From Buddleja alternifolia (lineage: Eukaryota > Streptophyta > Magnoliopsida > Lamiales > Scrophulariaceae): a stretch of DNA of 64,000 nucleotides. The stretch covers positions 7,133,077-7,197,076 of the forward strand of contig CM033408.1 of assembly GCA_019426215.1 (NCBI GenBank). Direction: 5' to 3'. Below, one piece after another: positions 45,935 to 57,439 of this stretch (positions are counted from its first letter, which is position 1; each line of letters begins with the position of its first letter). The position numbers and the translations under genes are program-made. The notes under the pieces were generated by a model. That model saw only the letters and a program-made list of their open reading frames with translations. It made no database searches and had not been told where the DNA came from.

Positions 45935-48652
45935 TTCTTCCCACCTTAAAATAAGTTTCATCCTCGAAACATGAGTTTATGTACATATACAAAAACACAA
46001 GACCATGTCTCGTGCTTCATTCTTTGATTCCACAAACAGTTTCTCTAGACAATGATTGGTCCACTTGACCTCAAATAGGGGTACTTCCCGTAACCCTTAA
46101 CTTATTATATGTGCTTACTAATATGACAAAGTTATCCTATTGTTGCAACCAAAGCTTGGCCGTGCTATAAAATTAGGTTGATACAAACACTTGATGAGCA
46201 ATATCATTTGTGGGGGCAACACTCAAACTTTGATCTAGGTCCAAGATTGTACTTAATGATGGGCTTATCTCAACAAGGATATACTCATGGCTTCATCAGT
46301 ACCTTCACCGTAACTGTCAATAAGTTCAAATAGAACAGATGTGTCAAATCAAAATCTCAGTCCACTCGAGAGTTTCTCTAACCCAAAATTGACAACCGGG
46401 AAGAAACTTATAGAAAACATTTTTCCACGTGTAAAAATATGGGTATTTGAGGAATCTTACATATTCGTATATAGTGAATATTATATATCCTATACATCCG
46501 AAATATCATTATAATGTATCGATACTAATGTCCAGAAAACTAACCTAACCAATAACTTTTGTGCCTCAAAAGCAGTATTATTCATAATTGTGCTTAACCA
46601 ACATCATTGAATATGTTGTCTCTGCAAAATTTAACATTCAAACTTGCGTCCCCTATATATTTCAATCACTTCACTCAGAAACTAATCAAATTCCAATTTG
46701 AATCATCGTATTGGGACCATTAAGCTTAGCAGGACTCACCATAAAGATAGAAATGACTATTTAGAGAATCCAATTCTCTCCGGCGTAGAGTACTTGGTAA
46801 CTGCAATTCTCTCCACTAAGGATTACACAACTTCTTTGCCTATGTTTGGAGGTCAGCAAAGGTACCGCCTATGTTTTAGTTGAGTAACAAGTACCCCAGA
46901 CAAGCAGTTTAGACATTAATTGAACATGGTCAATTCCAGTCACATTTCTTAAGTTGATCAAAACCTTACTCTGTTAAACATTCTTCTAAAAACAGAGTCA
47001 AATCTAATCCTTGTAATGGATAACCATGCACTAAAAACAAAATTTATACAAAGTAACTTGTTGCCAAAATCTTAGTGCGTCATTAGTAAAAACCCCAGAA
47101 ATCCAAAACCTCAATCATAGATCTCTTTGAATTATTAGCCACGCAATTATCTTGACATCATTAATTTCTTTTGCCCCTACAATTAAATAGATTGACGATT
47201 GTTGGAATCTTCAATTTTCCAGAATTTATTTTTTTAATACCTCAAGGACAAAAAGACTGATATCCTTTATCTAGCTACTCTTAATCCCTTTTGTAATCAT
47301 CCTTCATTTCAACTACCCATTCACAAGATGTAGATAATTCTATTAAAAGAATCTCACTCTATGACAGAAGTATTTTCCTTGTCTACAAATATCAAATCTC
47401 GAATTATAGCCACTCTAAAATCCTTGATCACGATCTTCAAATGATTATATTATCCACAATTAAAAGATTACTCCAAATATAAAACTGATCATATCTTCTA
47501 AGCATTTCAAATATATAAGTCCCGTAAATGGATAAATAAATTTGCAACTAATAGCAGTCTTCTATAGATTCATAAATTATATGCCAATAGGTAATTAAGC
47601 AATTCTTAACCTCACGTTCAACATCATAATTGAAGCCAAAACTATAGCTCCTTAGTTCATTTGAATCTTGAACTTAATATCCATGTAACCTGAACACTGC
47701 AGAATAACTATAAAGCCCATTAATTAAATTACTAAGAGCATAAATCCTTATAACAAGGCTTTATCAGAATAATTCCTTCAACAGATTTCTTAAATCAAAG
47801 TAATGTGGCCAATTTAAATGCCAACAAGTCAACCCTTAATAAATTGTCCCCTGAGCTATAATCACACCCACTAGTTACTAAAGTGACACATTATCTCCAC
47901 ATGTAAAACTTTCACTTATACATGAATTTTCATATATTCAGTGTACACATATTTCAATATATACTAACACAATATGGAATCATGACAAGATGGATCACAC
48001 TCATGAAATGTAAAACTTTCACTTATACATGTATTTTCATATATTCAGTGTACACATATTTCAATATATACTAACACAATATGGAATCATGACAAGATGG
48101 ATCACACTCATGAAATGTAAAACTTTCACTTATACATGTATTTTCATATATTCAGTGTACACATATTTCAATATATACTAACACAATATGGAATCATGAC
48201 AAGATGGATCACACTCATGAAATTCCTTGACTTCTTGAGCATTACCAAGTATCATTTTGTAAATTATGAACCAGCTCTATAATATTTCCACCAACATTAA
48301 GTCCAAATGTCATAACCTTTGTACCGTGGGACAACATAAGTTCTCAAAATCACTAATCCTAGTACAGTGATCTCATCAAGGATAATCCCAAAATTCATAA
48401 CCTGAATTCAAAAAAATTAAATAAAATTACTCAACTCAATTATTCGTAAATGATATTAATTGTAGGCTCTTAAATGTTCCTTGGCACCTTCTCATGTTAA
48501 TCCCAAATATCATAACCTACCACGACAAAAGACAATTATCAAAATCTTGTCAATTCACTTTAGCATTACATCTTGAATCCTCGAGAGAGTTCTTTATATC
48601 TCATGGATGGTAATCCCAATGATAATAACCTAAGCTCTGATACCACTAAAAT
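45935..48652 (-). other. Non-coding interior of the Tekay-type element
   Basis: 2.7 kb between the LTRs, starting at the PPT side with GAGGATGAAACTTATTTTAAG as in Del/Tekay elements. No gag, protease, reverse transcriptase, integrase or chromodomain can be read, so the element was non-autonomous before it was broken. It contains the 107-bp triplication. Confidence 0.6.
47901..48221. repeat. 107-bp tandem repeat, three copies
   Basis: The landmark atgtaaaactttcacttata starts at 47901, 48008 and 48115; the copies are nearly identical (one to two differences). A related single copy lies at 51148 inside the LTR, so the triplication is recent. Confidence 0.95.
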
Positions 48653-51600
48653 TGTCACGTCCCAAACCCCAGGACCATGACAATCACCGCAAGCTTCTGA
48701 GAATATCCCAAAAGCCTGCAAGGCTAACCTAATAATAACATTGGTATAGAGAATCTATACCTAAAAATATACGAAATACTATTTTTACCAACTCCACTAT
48801 CAACTTTAAAATATAACTCAACTCTCCAATGAATAATAAAAATCTCTCGTACTTTCAAATAAATGTGATTCTCATTAATAAATCTCTATATCCAACCATC
48901 CAAAACTAATAAGTCTAATCGACACGAATTAAACTAAAAGCAATAAAAAAAGTACGGAGTCGAGCTCCTCAAGATTCAGTCAATTGACTTCAAGATTCTC
49001 CGCTCCACTAAGTCTTGGTATCTGAAAAATGTTAATAAAAGAATGAGATCGACGGCCCGGTAAGCAATTTCATTACTAATCTAGTCGGATCAAAGCAAAC
49101 AACAAAATAATATTTTAGTTTTCTCAAGAGTATACAGTAAAGTTACATATAATTTTCACTAGAAATTCACTTTAAAGGAATAATATTTGAGTTTTCTCTG
49201 GAGTACATAATAAAGTTACACATAAATTTGAAGAAAAAGTCATTTTGAAATAATAGAATTTGGCTAAATCAATTTCAGAGCAATGCCAAATTTCCACAAA
49301 TAATTCACCACGTAAAAACCAAAACGTAAGACAACCATGGTCAGGGACAGGTTTAACCTCCCTGTCTTAGGTCCTGGTATAGGTATAACCCCCCTGTAGT
49401 GGGTCCTGGTATAGGCATAACCCTCCCTATACTGGGTCCTGGTATAGGCATAACACCCCTATACTGGGTCGCTGACCAACACTCAAACCCTCGCTTGCCC
49501 ATCTCCTATTACAATCCCTTCAGACTTGTGGGTTTACTGGATTAACCTGTATAGACTAAATAGTCCAGATTATCAAATGATTGGTTTCAGTGTCAGAAGC
49601 CTGTATGATTAATGGCCCGGAAAAAATATATCTACATTGCTTTAAATAACTTCTCATGAGCAAAAGGGTAGGATTAAATAATCCCACCTCATGGTGTGGG
49701 TAAACCAAAAAAACTTGATGACATTTTTGTCCCCTTTAAAGATATGTGTGGCAAAGACAATATGATTCCTTAAACTAATAATTCACATAGATTTCGTCTC
49801 ATTGACTTGCTATTATATTCGAAAAAATGATATTACTTTATATTCTTTTCCGAAAAGATAATTTTCTTTATTATTAGGAAAATTTATTGTTAGGGAATAG
49901 AAGTGTTCAAATTAATAAAGACAAATTTGTATAAATAATTTAATTAGTGAGAGGGATTTTACCTTTGTCAATGGACTAAAATAATCTCATCAAGGCCTTA
50001 AATGTGATCGTTTTCACTTATTTTCAAAAATTTAGAGGGTGTCACACAATTTTTTCAACTATATTGATTTTTATTCAATGTGATGGTCAATTGCTAAGAA
50101 ATTAGTGATAAAATAAATTATTAAATGAGAGATTTGTCATCATTTGTTAGAAAGAAAAGATAGAAGGAGTAACATATATTGATTTTGTATTACAATTGGC
50201 CTTCTAATATTTTATATCGTTTAGCAATCTCTTTTCCCTAATTAATTAAAAATTATTGTGTCTTTATAAATTTGAAAACTTCCTACTTCCTTAACCATAT
50301 TTTTTTCTATTTACTTTACATTATCCGCAATACTTATTAGCTTATGTAGCATTTCGTTTTCTAGACGAATTATTTGGTTTTGATGTTATGTATAACTTTA
50401 TATTAATTTTGTTATTGTGTCGTTTTTCTCCAAACGGACTAAAAATCATCGCAAATAAGTTTTGAAACTTGGCTCAATTACTAGAAAAATTTAATACATA
50501 TATACATAAAATGTGTTACTCGAGCTCGACTCGTGTTCGACTCGATTAAATATCATTTGAGCTCAGCTCGATTAACAATCAAACCAAACTCGACTCAAGC
50601 ATGCATAATAAAAAATTATTGTCATGTTGGTCACATTGATAACCAGAAGGTTAAGAAAAATGTTTCATACAAATAATCGAAAGGTTTCCTAATGAGATGA
50701 TTTGATGTTTTGGGAGAAAAATACTTTTTCATCTATCCTTTGGGAGAAAAAAATATCTTTTCATTTATCCTTTGGGAGGAAAAAAATACCTTTTCATCTA
50801 TACTTTTAACAAACAAGGGTATTTGTGTAATTTTACTTATCAATCTCTAGATCACATGAACCAAACATTTGATAAAGATAAACTCGATAAGTTGTTGATT
50901 TTAATCCAACTTTCAATCCTGCATCACAAACACTTGATTGATTATGCTCCCTTGATAATGAACAGTGTACTTCATCATCATCAATTTAATCATTCCAATC
51001 CCATACTTTGAACCAAACAAGTCCTCAACAGATTTCCTAAATCAAAGTAATGTGGCCAATTTAAATACCAACAAGTCAACCCTTAACAAATTGTCCCCTG
51101 AGCTACAATCACACCCACTGGTTACTAACGTAACACATTATCTCCAAATGTAAAACTTTTACTTATACATATATTTTCATATTTTCAGTGTACTTGTATT
51201 TCAATATATACTAACACTATATGGAATCCAAGTATCAATTTGTAAATTATGAACCAGCTCTATAATTTCCAACAACATTAAGTCCAAATGTCATAACTTA
51301 TGTACCGTGGGACAACATAAGTTTTCAAAATCACTAATCCTAGTACAATGATCTCATCAAGGATAATCCCAAAATTCAAAACTTCAATCCAAAAACAGAA
51401 AGAAAAAAAAACGGGGGAAAACTTCATATATAATTTTATATAAATAGAATAGTGAACAGTCACTTACCTCTGAAATCACGAACTTGTGCTACTTAAGATA
51501 CTCTTAAAATATGTTCTTCGACAAATCTGATAAACTAATGGAATATACTCACCTTCACAGTGTCGAATTCTCTCTTCATCAATTAATCACCAAATCTTCG

Positions 51601-52047
51601 ACTAATCCGTCAAGATATTGATGTAAAGAAGGTTATGAATTTCGTGCACAAATTCCTGGTATACTTATCATAAAATCAGTTCCTTCCTCTTTTTTTCTTT
51701 CGTTGAATTTTAATCGGCTCTCTCTCTTTTTCTCTCTCTCTCTCTCTGATCCCTTCTTCTATCTCTTGGTTGCACGTCCTCTCTATTTCGTGATCTCAGC
51801 CGACTTCTCTTCGTATCGTGGCATGCATAAACTAGGGTGTTAAGACTTAATAATATTGAGTATTGGAGTTTAACTAAATCGCAATATGGCCCCACTTTAT
51901 CATATAATCACATATTCCTAACTTAACATTTATTATTGGACAAACTAGTGTCTAGTTGAAATTTTATGTACCAATTAATATCTCTAGAAATTATAATTTC
52001 CACATAAATTTCACTTAAATATCTTATCGGAAGTGCCGGGTATTACA
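48653..52047 (-). repeat. 5' LTR of the Tekay-type element, with a 1.9-kb foreign or rearranged block
   Basis: It is homologous to the left LTR from 48905 to 49513 and again from 51424 to 52047. In between, 49514-51423 is unrelated to the LTR and includes a duplicated piece of the element's own interior. Confidence 0.75.
49514..51423. other. Rearranged block within the 5' LTR
   Basis: Three parts. 49514-50700 is AT-rich DNA with ctcgagctcgactcg phrases (50515-50600). 50700-50820 has three tandem 31-bp copies of tttgggagaaaaaaatacc. Around 50950-51020 is a stretch ending ctttgaaccaaacaagtcc that resembles a PIF/Harbinger-type MITE end. 51027-51410 then copies interior positions 47780-48410, with a deletion after atggaatc. 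It replaces LTR sequence present in the other copy at 40400-40620. Confidence 0.55.
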
Positions 52048-52118
52048 CAAACACTCAAAACACTACCCAAACTTAGATATTTCTCTCTCTTAGTTTTCAC
52101 TTTTTGATAAGTGGATAG

Positions 52119-52158
<40 letters not shown>

Positions 52159-52173
52159 TATGTATTTACTTAC

Positions 52174-52289
52174 CATCTAAAGATAAAATCAAGGGCTCGT
52201 TGTGCTGCTATAACGTCGAGTATACTACTCGAATAAGGTACCATCCAATGAGTCACTAGTGTTATCCTTATTTCTCCCTTTTGGGTAAC
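52174..52289 (-). pseudogene. GH1 beta-glucosidase exon, isolated
   Basis: On the minus strand an acceptor (TTATGTTGCAG) leads into an open exon reading QKGEIRITLVTHWMVPYSS and AAQRALDFIFRW, which ends at a donor (GATG|GTAAGT). The family segment is QKGKIGI(T/S)LV(T/S)HWMVP...AAQRA(L/I)DF(M)...W, so this is an internal exon of a plant family-1 beta-glucosidase. Real enzymes hydrolyse glucosides of hormones or defence compounds. The upstream and downstream exons were not found; on the left the Tekay LTR starts at 52047, and on the right no clear exon follows. The TA-rich stretch 52120-52156 is intronic. Frame and splice signals are intact, so the break may be recent. Confidence 0.82.
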
Positions 52290-53082
52290 CTGCAACATAA
52301 CAAAGACTTTCCAACATTAATTAATTAACGGCAAATATAAGTTAAAATGAATATATTACATGTGCTAATGATAATGAGTAACAACATTTGATATGATGGC
52401 AATAGAAAGCAGAATATCACTCGTTTTATAGTTGGTTGTGTGTAGCCACCTTAAGTTTATTATGGCTAAGTTTGCTAATCATAGGGAGGTTTCGGCCAAG
52501 TATAAGCAAATAAATATGTTCAAGACATATTTACCACTTTACGTGCGCACCTCCGGCTATTGTTTGTATTTTAAAGGGTAAAATATAGTTTTTGCCCTTT
52601 TAACTATTTATAAACACTCTCTAAACTACTAAATGTATCAATTACCCCCCTCCTCCAATAATTTGATAGGACATTTAAATCCTCCTTTTAGAGAATTTTG
52701 TTAGCAATCTAAATTCTTATAACAACATTATGTTGTTTTTATCATGTTATTAAATGAACAAAAATACCCTTCAATATGGCAACAAACTTATGAATTCTAA
52801 AAGATGAATTTATTCATTTTAACCTTTTCAATCTTTGCTAAATAGTCATTTTTGTCATTTATTTGTTCTCCACTTTGTTAATAGTACATAACTTAACTGA
52901 AGCGAATTAAATACTTTACAATATACCAAATCATTTAATTGCATCCAAGGTAAAGTCTCTTCAAAGTTTAAAATGTAAGCAAGATATTCATGTTTAGAAT
53001 ATGCTAAGATTTTCAATGACAATTCGATTTTTAAGGTGTAATGAAGAATAAGGTGGAAAAGTTAAAAATTGTAAAGAGGAAA
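52290..53082. other. AT-rich DNA with one half of an interrupted short element
   Basis: Around 52577 starts aaagggtaaaatatag and, beyond the LTR element, 57225-57360 ends in tagtttaccctttttt, a complementary terminus. The two halves may be one small inverted-repeat element split by the insertion at 53083. No gene is recognised. Confidence 0.35.
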
Positions 53083-54302
53083 TGTTTCGAATATAAAACA
53101 AACACGAATGAGGTGGATCCGAATAGTCGTTCCAAGCCCCGCAATAATTCACAACTTAGAATTATCTTTCAACCCCTGCGTTCGATACGCTAAACGGTGG
53201 TTCAAGTCTTAAACTAAACGTTGATTAAATGTATTCGAACTTCTCTTCATCTTCTTCGAGTGGACCGCAATTGATGAAAATAATTATCGTTTTCGAATGA
53301 AATAATAACATAGTGAAGGAAAAATTCCAGTCAAGATACAAATTACCTATCGATACTTAAATCTGGATACGAGATAATTTATACCTCCATGAGAATCCCT
53401 CAATCGAATGTATTATTTTTCAACCCTTACGTTCGATTCGCTAAACGGTGGTTCATGTCTTTAAGTGACATTTTAGTTGTTCATTTCGAGTATGAGAATG
53501 ACGAATGAAAAACTCAAATCAAGATACAAATTACCTATCGATACTTAAATCTGAATACAAAGTAATTTATATCTCTAGGAAAGTCTTCAATTCAGAAAAA
53601 TTACAGGCAATCGAACGCCGATACAAGCCTTTGAAAAGGCAAATTCCATCGAGTCTAACACTAAATTACATTACGGCTACTCCTAAATTATGCTACGATC
53701 TACTCCTACATTACTCTAAAACTACTCCTAAGACTAGAGTTAATTCTAGGAAAACGAAAATGCAGAAGTCTGATGATCTTGTGATGTCTTCTTCCTTTCT
53801 CTACGGCTACTATATATCTTGTCTTCGGGAACCGTCTTCAACCCACGTTCCTTGTTTTCGGGAACCGTCTTCAACTGTCCTCAACTGCTCTTTCAAATCT
53901 TTTCAAATTGGCGCGCCCCTTGCAGATGATTGGCTATTTGGACTTCAGTTTATTTCTTTCGATTCGATTCTTGGGCTTTTGCCGATCCAGCCCATGTTTT
54001 GGCTTTTTTCTGAATTTAATAGGTTTTGTCTTATCTATTTATGGACGAAACTTTCTTCTTTTTGAATTCCTATAATTTTGGCTATTTGGGTTTTGTGATT
54101 CGACAGCCCCAATTATTTTCGAGTGTAAACAAATGCCCCCCTAATATACATGAACGTTTCGAGTTCATGTGTATTAAAAGACATGTGTTTTGGTTAAAGA
54201 CAACTTCAAATTTTGGAGGGTATGAGAGAACGTGTCTTTCATTAAAAATTGCCTGAGACTTCTCATCTTTTTCACGGATTCCGCTTGACCCGTATACGTT
54301 GT

Positions 54303-54411
54303 GTAATATATATATATATATATATAGAAAATATATATATAGCAAAGTCCAACCCATACTGCTTGAAAGAAAAAAAAAGTTTGACATATCCACCTACTTT
54401 ATGTCATTATG

Positions 54412-54447
<36 letters not shown>

Positions 54448-54636
54448 ATATATATATAGAGCAAAGTTCCAGCCATACTGCTCGAAAGAAAAGAGGTTTG
54501 ACATATCCACCTACTTTATGTCATTATGATTATATATATATATATATATATCGAATATATATATAGAGCAAAGTTCAGCCATACTGCTCGAAAGAAAAGA
54601 GGTTTGACATATCCACCTACTTTATGTCATTATGAT

Positions 54637-54671
<35 letters not shown>

Positions 54672-54760
54672 CGAATATATATATAGAGCAAAGTTCAAGT
54701 CATGCTGCTCAAAACGAAAAAGGTCTGACATATCCCACCTACTTTATGTCATTATATTAA
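54303..54760. repeat. About four copies of a 110-120-bp unit with TA microsatellites
   Basis: Each unit holds gagcaaagttc...catactgctcgaaagaaaa, then catatccacctactttatgtcattat, and a variable TA tract; landmarks at 54343, 54461, 54568 and 54687. The unit grows mainly by TA length. Open frames on the plus strand follow the repeat and are not genes. Confidence 0.85.
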
Positions 54761-55015
54761 TATTTATATGCACAAATATTACTTTTAGTAAAAAGAAGAT
54801 ATCAGCCAAGTTTGAAAGTTTGGAAGACGTCTTCTCTTTATTGAACATACTTGTTCGAACTGAAATGTTCGAGCAATTTGCTCGAGCTGAGTTGACTCGA
54901 GCTGACTGGTATTTTTTTTGGCTCGATCAGTTCGCTCTAGCCGGAGCGCACGAGTTGTTGCGCTATTATTTTATTAGTTCTTAGACCCTTTCGAAAGATG
55001 TACTTATAACCATGC

Positions 55016-55981
55016 TTACTTTATTTGTAAGAAATCTTTACCCGTTTCGAAAGATGGTTTCCTTCTTATTTTTAGTAGGTCCTTCGAATGAAGCTGCAAC
55101 TCTCGAGGTATCTTTAACTGAGTCAGCATCTCTTGAGGTCGAAATGGTGAACACCCTCGAAATCGAAACTGGCCCCCTTTTCGAACCTTCAGTTCGGGGT
55201 ATTCGTTTGGTTCATTCCCTGATGCCCCCCAGGATTTGGTTGGTTCATACAATTCTATTCTTCGAGGGGTATAGATTCGCAGTTTAACCAACCTCAAATT
55301 AACATTTCGAGCTCCTAGGTTTAATTCGAATTGAGTAACATTTTGAATTTGAATAACACTTCGAATTGAACATTTTGAACGCGAGGATATAACCTCGAAT
55401 TGAGTATTTCGAGCTCCTAGGTTCAATTCGATTTGAGTAATATTTCGAATTGAACATTTCGAATCAATTAGAACTTGGCTAATCTTAATGCCTTCGATCT
55501 CGGCATTCACAAATAAAGGTCGCCTATGGTTATTATCGATCTTTGCTTTTGAGCACAAAAGATCGACCAAGTTTTCATTATCTGTTTTCGTCTCAAATAA
55601 TTGTTGTTAGGAATTTCTGACTTAGAAATATTACCTAATTCGGTTATCACTCGAGTAACATCTCGAGCCAAACCCTCTTGGGTCTCGATACTGATCATTG
55701 AATTTCCTTCGTTGATCATCTCGAGCACCTATTAAAGTCTGCTTCATGACTTTAACAAATTGCTCATACATTTTATCTGCCTGGATCCTGTATCGAGACA
55801 CAGGCTGTGTTTCCAGATCGTCATTTGGTTCTTCTCTAGAAGAATCTTCTAACATCTTATAATGGATTTTCGGAAGTCGAAAACAAGGCTCGTACATCCT
55901 CTCAATAATCATTTCGAACTGATTTTGAAAGAGATTAAAGAATTGTCCCCCAATATTTTCTCCTATATGGGCATCGGGCAC
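55016..55981 (-). pseudogene. Gag-end/protease remnant of the non-autonomous Gypsy element
   Basis: Two frames: 55981-55631 (FFNLFQNQFEMIIERMYEP) and 55570-55016. The second has RRPLFVNAEIEGIKISQVLI followed by DSKCSIRNI, which matches the aspartic-protease segment of Gypsy elements (usually LIDGGSS.N.), with the catalytic Asp kept but the following Gly lost. It then runs into repeats of QIELNLGARN. No pol follows, so the protein cannot process a polyprotein. Confidence 0.6.
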
Positions 55982-57439
55982 AATTTGCCCCCCTGCATAT
56001 AGTACTTGAATATTATTAAGGAACGTATGAATTTCTTGACTTATTGGTACGTTGAAACAGCCATTGTTTCGAGATCGTCATTCAGTTCTTCTCTATAAGA
56101 GTCTTCTAACATCTTATAACAGATCTACGGAAGTCAAATTCGACTAACTCCCACTGTGGTCGCCAAAAATCTGTTTCGAATATAAAACAAACACGAATGA
56201 GGTGGATCCGAACAGTCGTTCCAAGCCCCGCGATAATTCACAACTTAGAATTATCTTTCAACCCCTGCGTTCGATACGCTAAACGGTGGTTCAAGTCTTA
56301 AACTAAACGTTGATTAAATGTATTCGAACTTCTCTTCATCTTCTTCGAGTGGACCGCAATTGATGAAAATAATTATCGTTTTCGAATGAAATAATAACAT
56401 AGTGAACGAAAAATTCAAGTCAAGATACAAATTATCTATCGATACTTAAATCTGGATACGAGATAATTTATACCTCCATGAGAATCCCTCGATCGAATGT
56501 ATTATTTTTCAACCCCTGCGTTCGATTCGCTAAACGGTGGTTCATGTCTTTAAGTGACATTTTAGTTGTTCATTTCGAGTATGAGAATGACAAATGAAAA
56601 ACTCAAATCAAGATACAAATTACCTATCGATACTTAAATCTGAATACAAAGTAATTTATATCTCCAGGAAAGTCTTCAATTCAGAAAAATTACAGGCAAT
56701 CGAATGCCGATACAAGCCTTGAAAAGGCAAATTCCATCGAGTCTAACACTAAATTACATGACGGCTACTCCTAAATTATGCTACGATCTACTCCTACATT
56801 ACGCTAAAACTACTCCTAAGACTAGAGTTAATTCTAGGAAAACAAAAATGCAGAAGTCTGATGATCTTGTGATGTCTTCTTCCTTTCTCCGCGGCTCCTA
56901 TATATCTTGTCTTCGGGAACCGTCTTCAACCCACGTTCCTTGTTTTCGGGAACCGTCTTCAACTGTCCTCAACTGCTCTTTCAAATCTTTTCAAATTGGC
57001 GCGCCCCTTGCAGATGATTGGCTATTTGGACTTCAGTTTATTTCTTTCGATTCGATTCTTGGGCTTTTGCCGATCCAGCCCATGTTTTGGCTTTTTTCTG
57101 AATTTAATAGGTTTTGTCTTATCTATTTATGAACGAAACTTTCTTCTTTTCAAATTCCTATAATTTTGGCTATTTGGGTTTTGTGATTCGACAGCCCCAA
57201 TTATTTTCGAGTGTAAACAGGAAAAAAATAGAGGGGAAAAAAGGCATTAAGGGTATTTGTGGAAATCTAATTTATTTTGAATAAGTTGGGGGGGGGGGGT
57301 GTAAATGTTACACTTAATTGTGGTATTTGATACATTACCTACCGATAGTTTACCCTTTTTTTATAAGTTATGCATACCAATAGTATATAATTCTTTTAAA
57401 TGTCGACCATTTATTCTTTGTGGGATGTTTTTGTGAAGT

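Larger units (their letters stand above)
34949..52047 (-). mobile_element. Del/Tekay-type Gypsy element, truncated at its 3' end, with nested insertions
   Basis: On the minus strand the 5' LTR runs from 52047 (TGTAATACCCGGCAC) to 48653 (GGGACGTGACA) and is followed by a PBS complement gctctgatacca (48634-48645, initiator tRNA-Met type). The interior (45935-48652) ends in the PPT AAGGTGGGAAGAA. The 3' LTR starts at 45934 and is homologous leftward to 34949, where it is cut off. Shared landmarks are the segment gtcttaggtcctgg (40258 and 49363) and the CT microsatellite. The 3' LTR contains the Copia at 35119 and the gag-only element at 40625. Confidence 0.8.
53083..57219 (-). mobile_element. 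Non-autonomous Ty3/Gypsy element with a protease remnant
   Basis: LTRs of 1049 and 1048 bp (53083-54131 and 56172-57219), TGTTTCGAATATAAA...GTGTAAACA, nearly identical. The duplication ggaaa is exact (53078-53082 and 57220-57224). On the minus strand the 5' LTR (right) is followed by TTTTTGGCGACCACAGTGGG, a PBS of the kind used by Tat-type elements, and the PPT GTATATTAGGGGGGCATT adjoins the left LTR. The 2.0-kb interior lacks reverse transcriptase and integrase. Confidence 0.9.

Noticed and set aside
53505..54065. 186-residue open frame (also 56704-57132)
   Set aside because: It lies in the LTRs of the element at 53083-57219, is repeated in both and has no recognisable domain; LTR sequence of a minus-strand element.
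54249..54984. Tyr/Ile-rich plus-strand frames
   Set aside because: They derive from TA microsatellites within tandem repeats.
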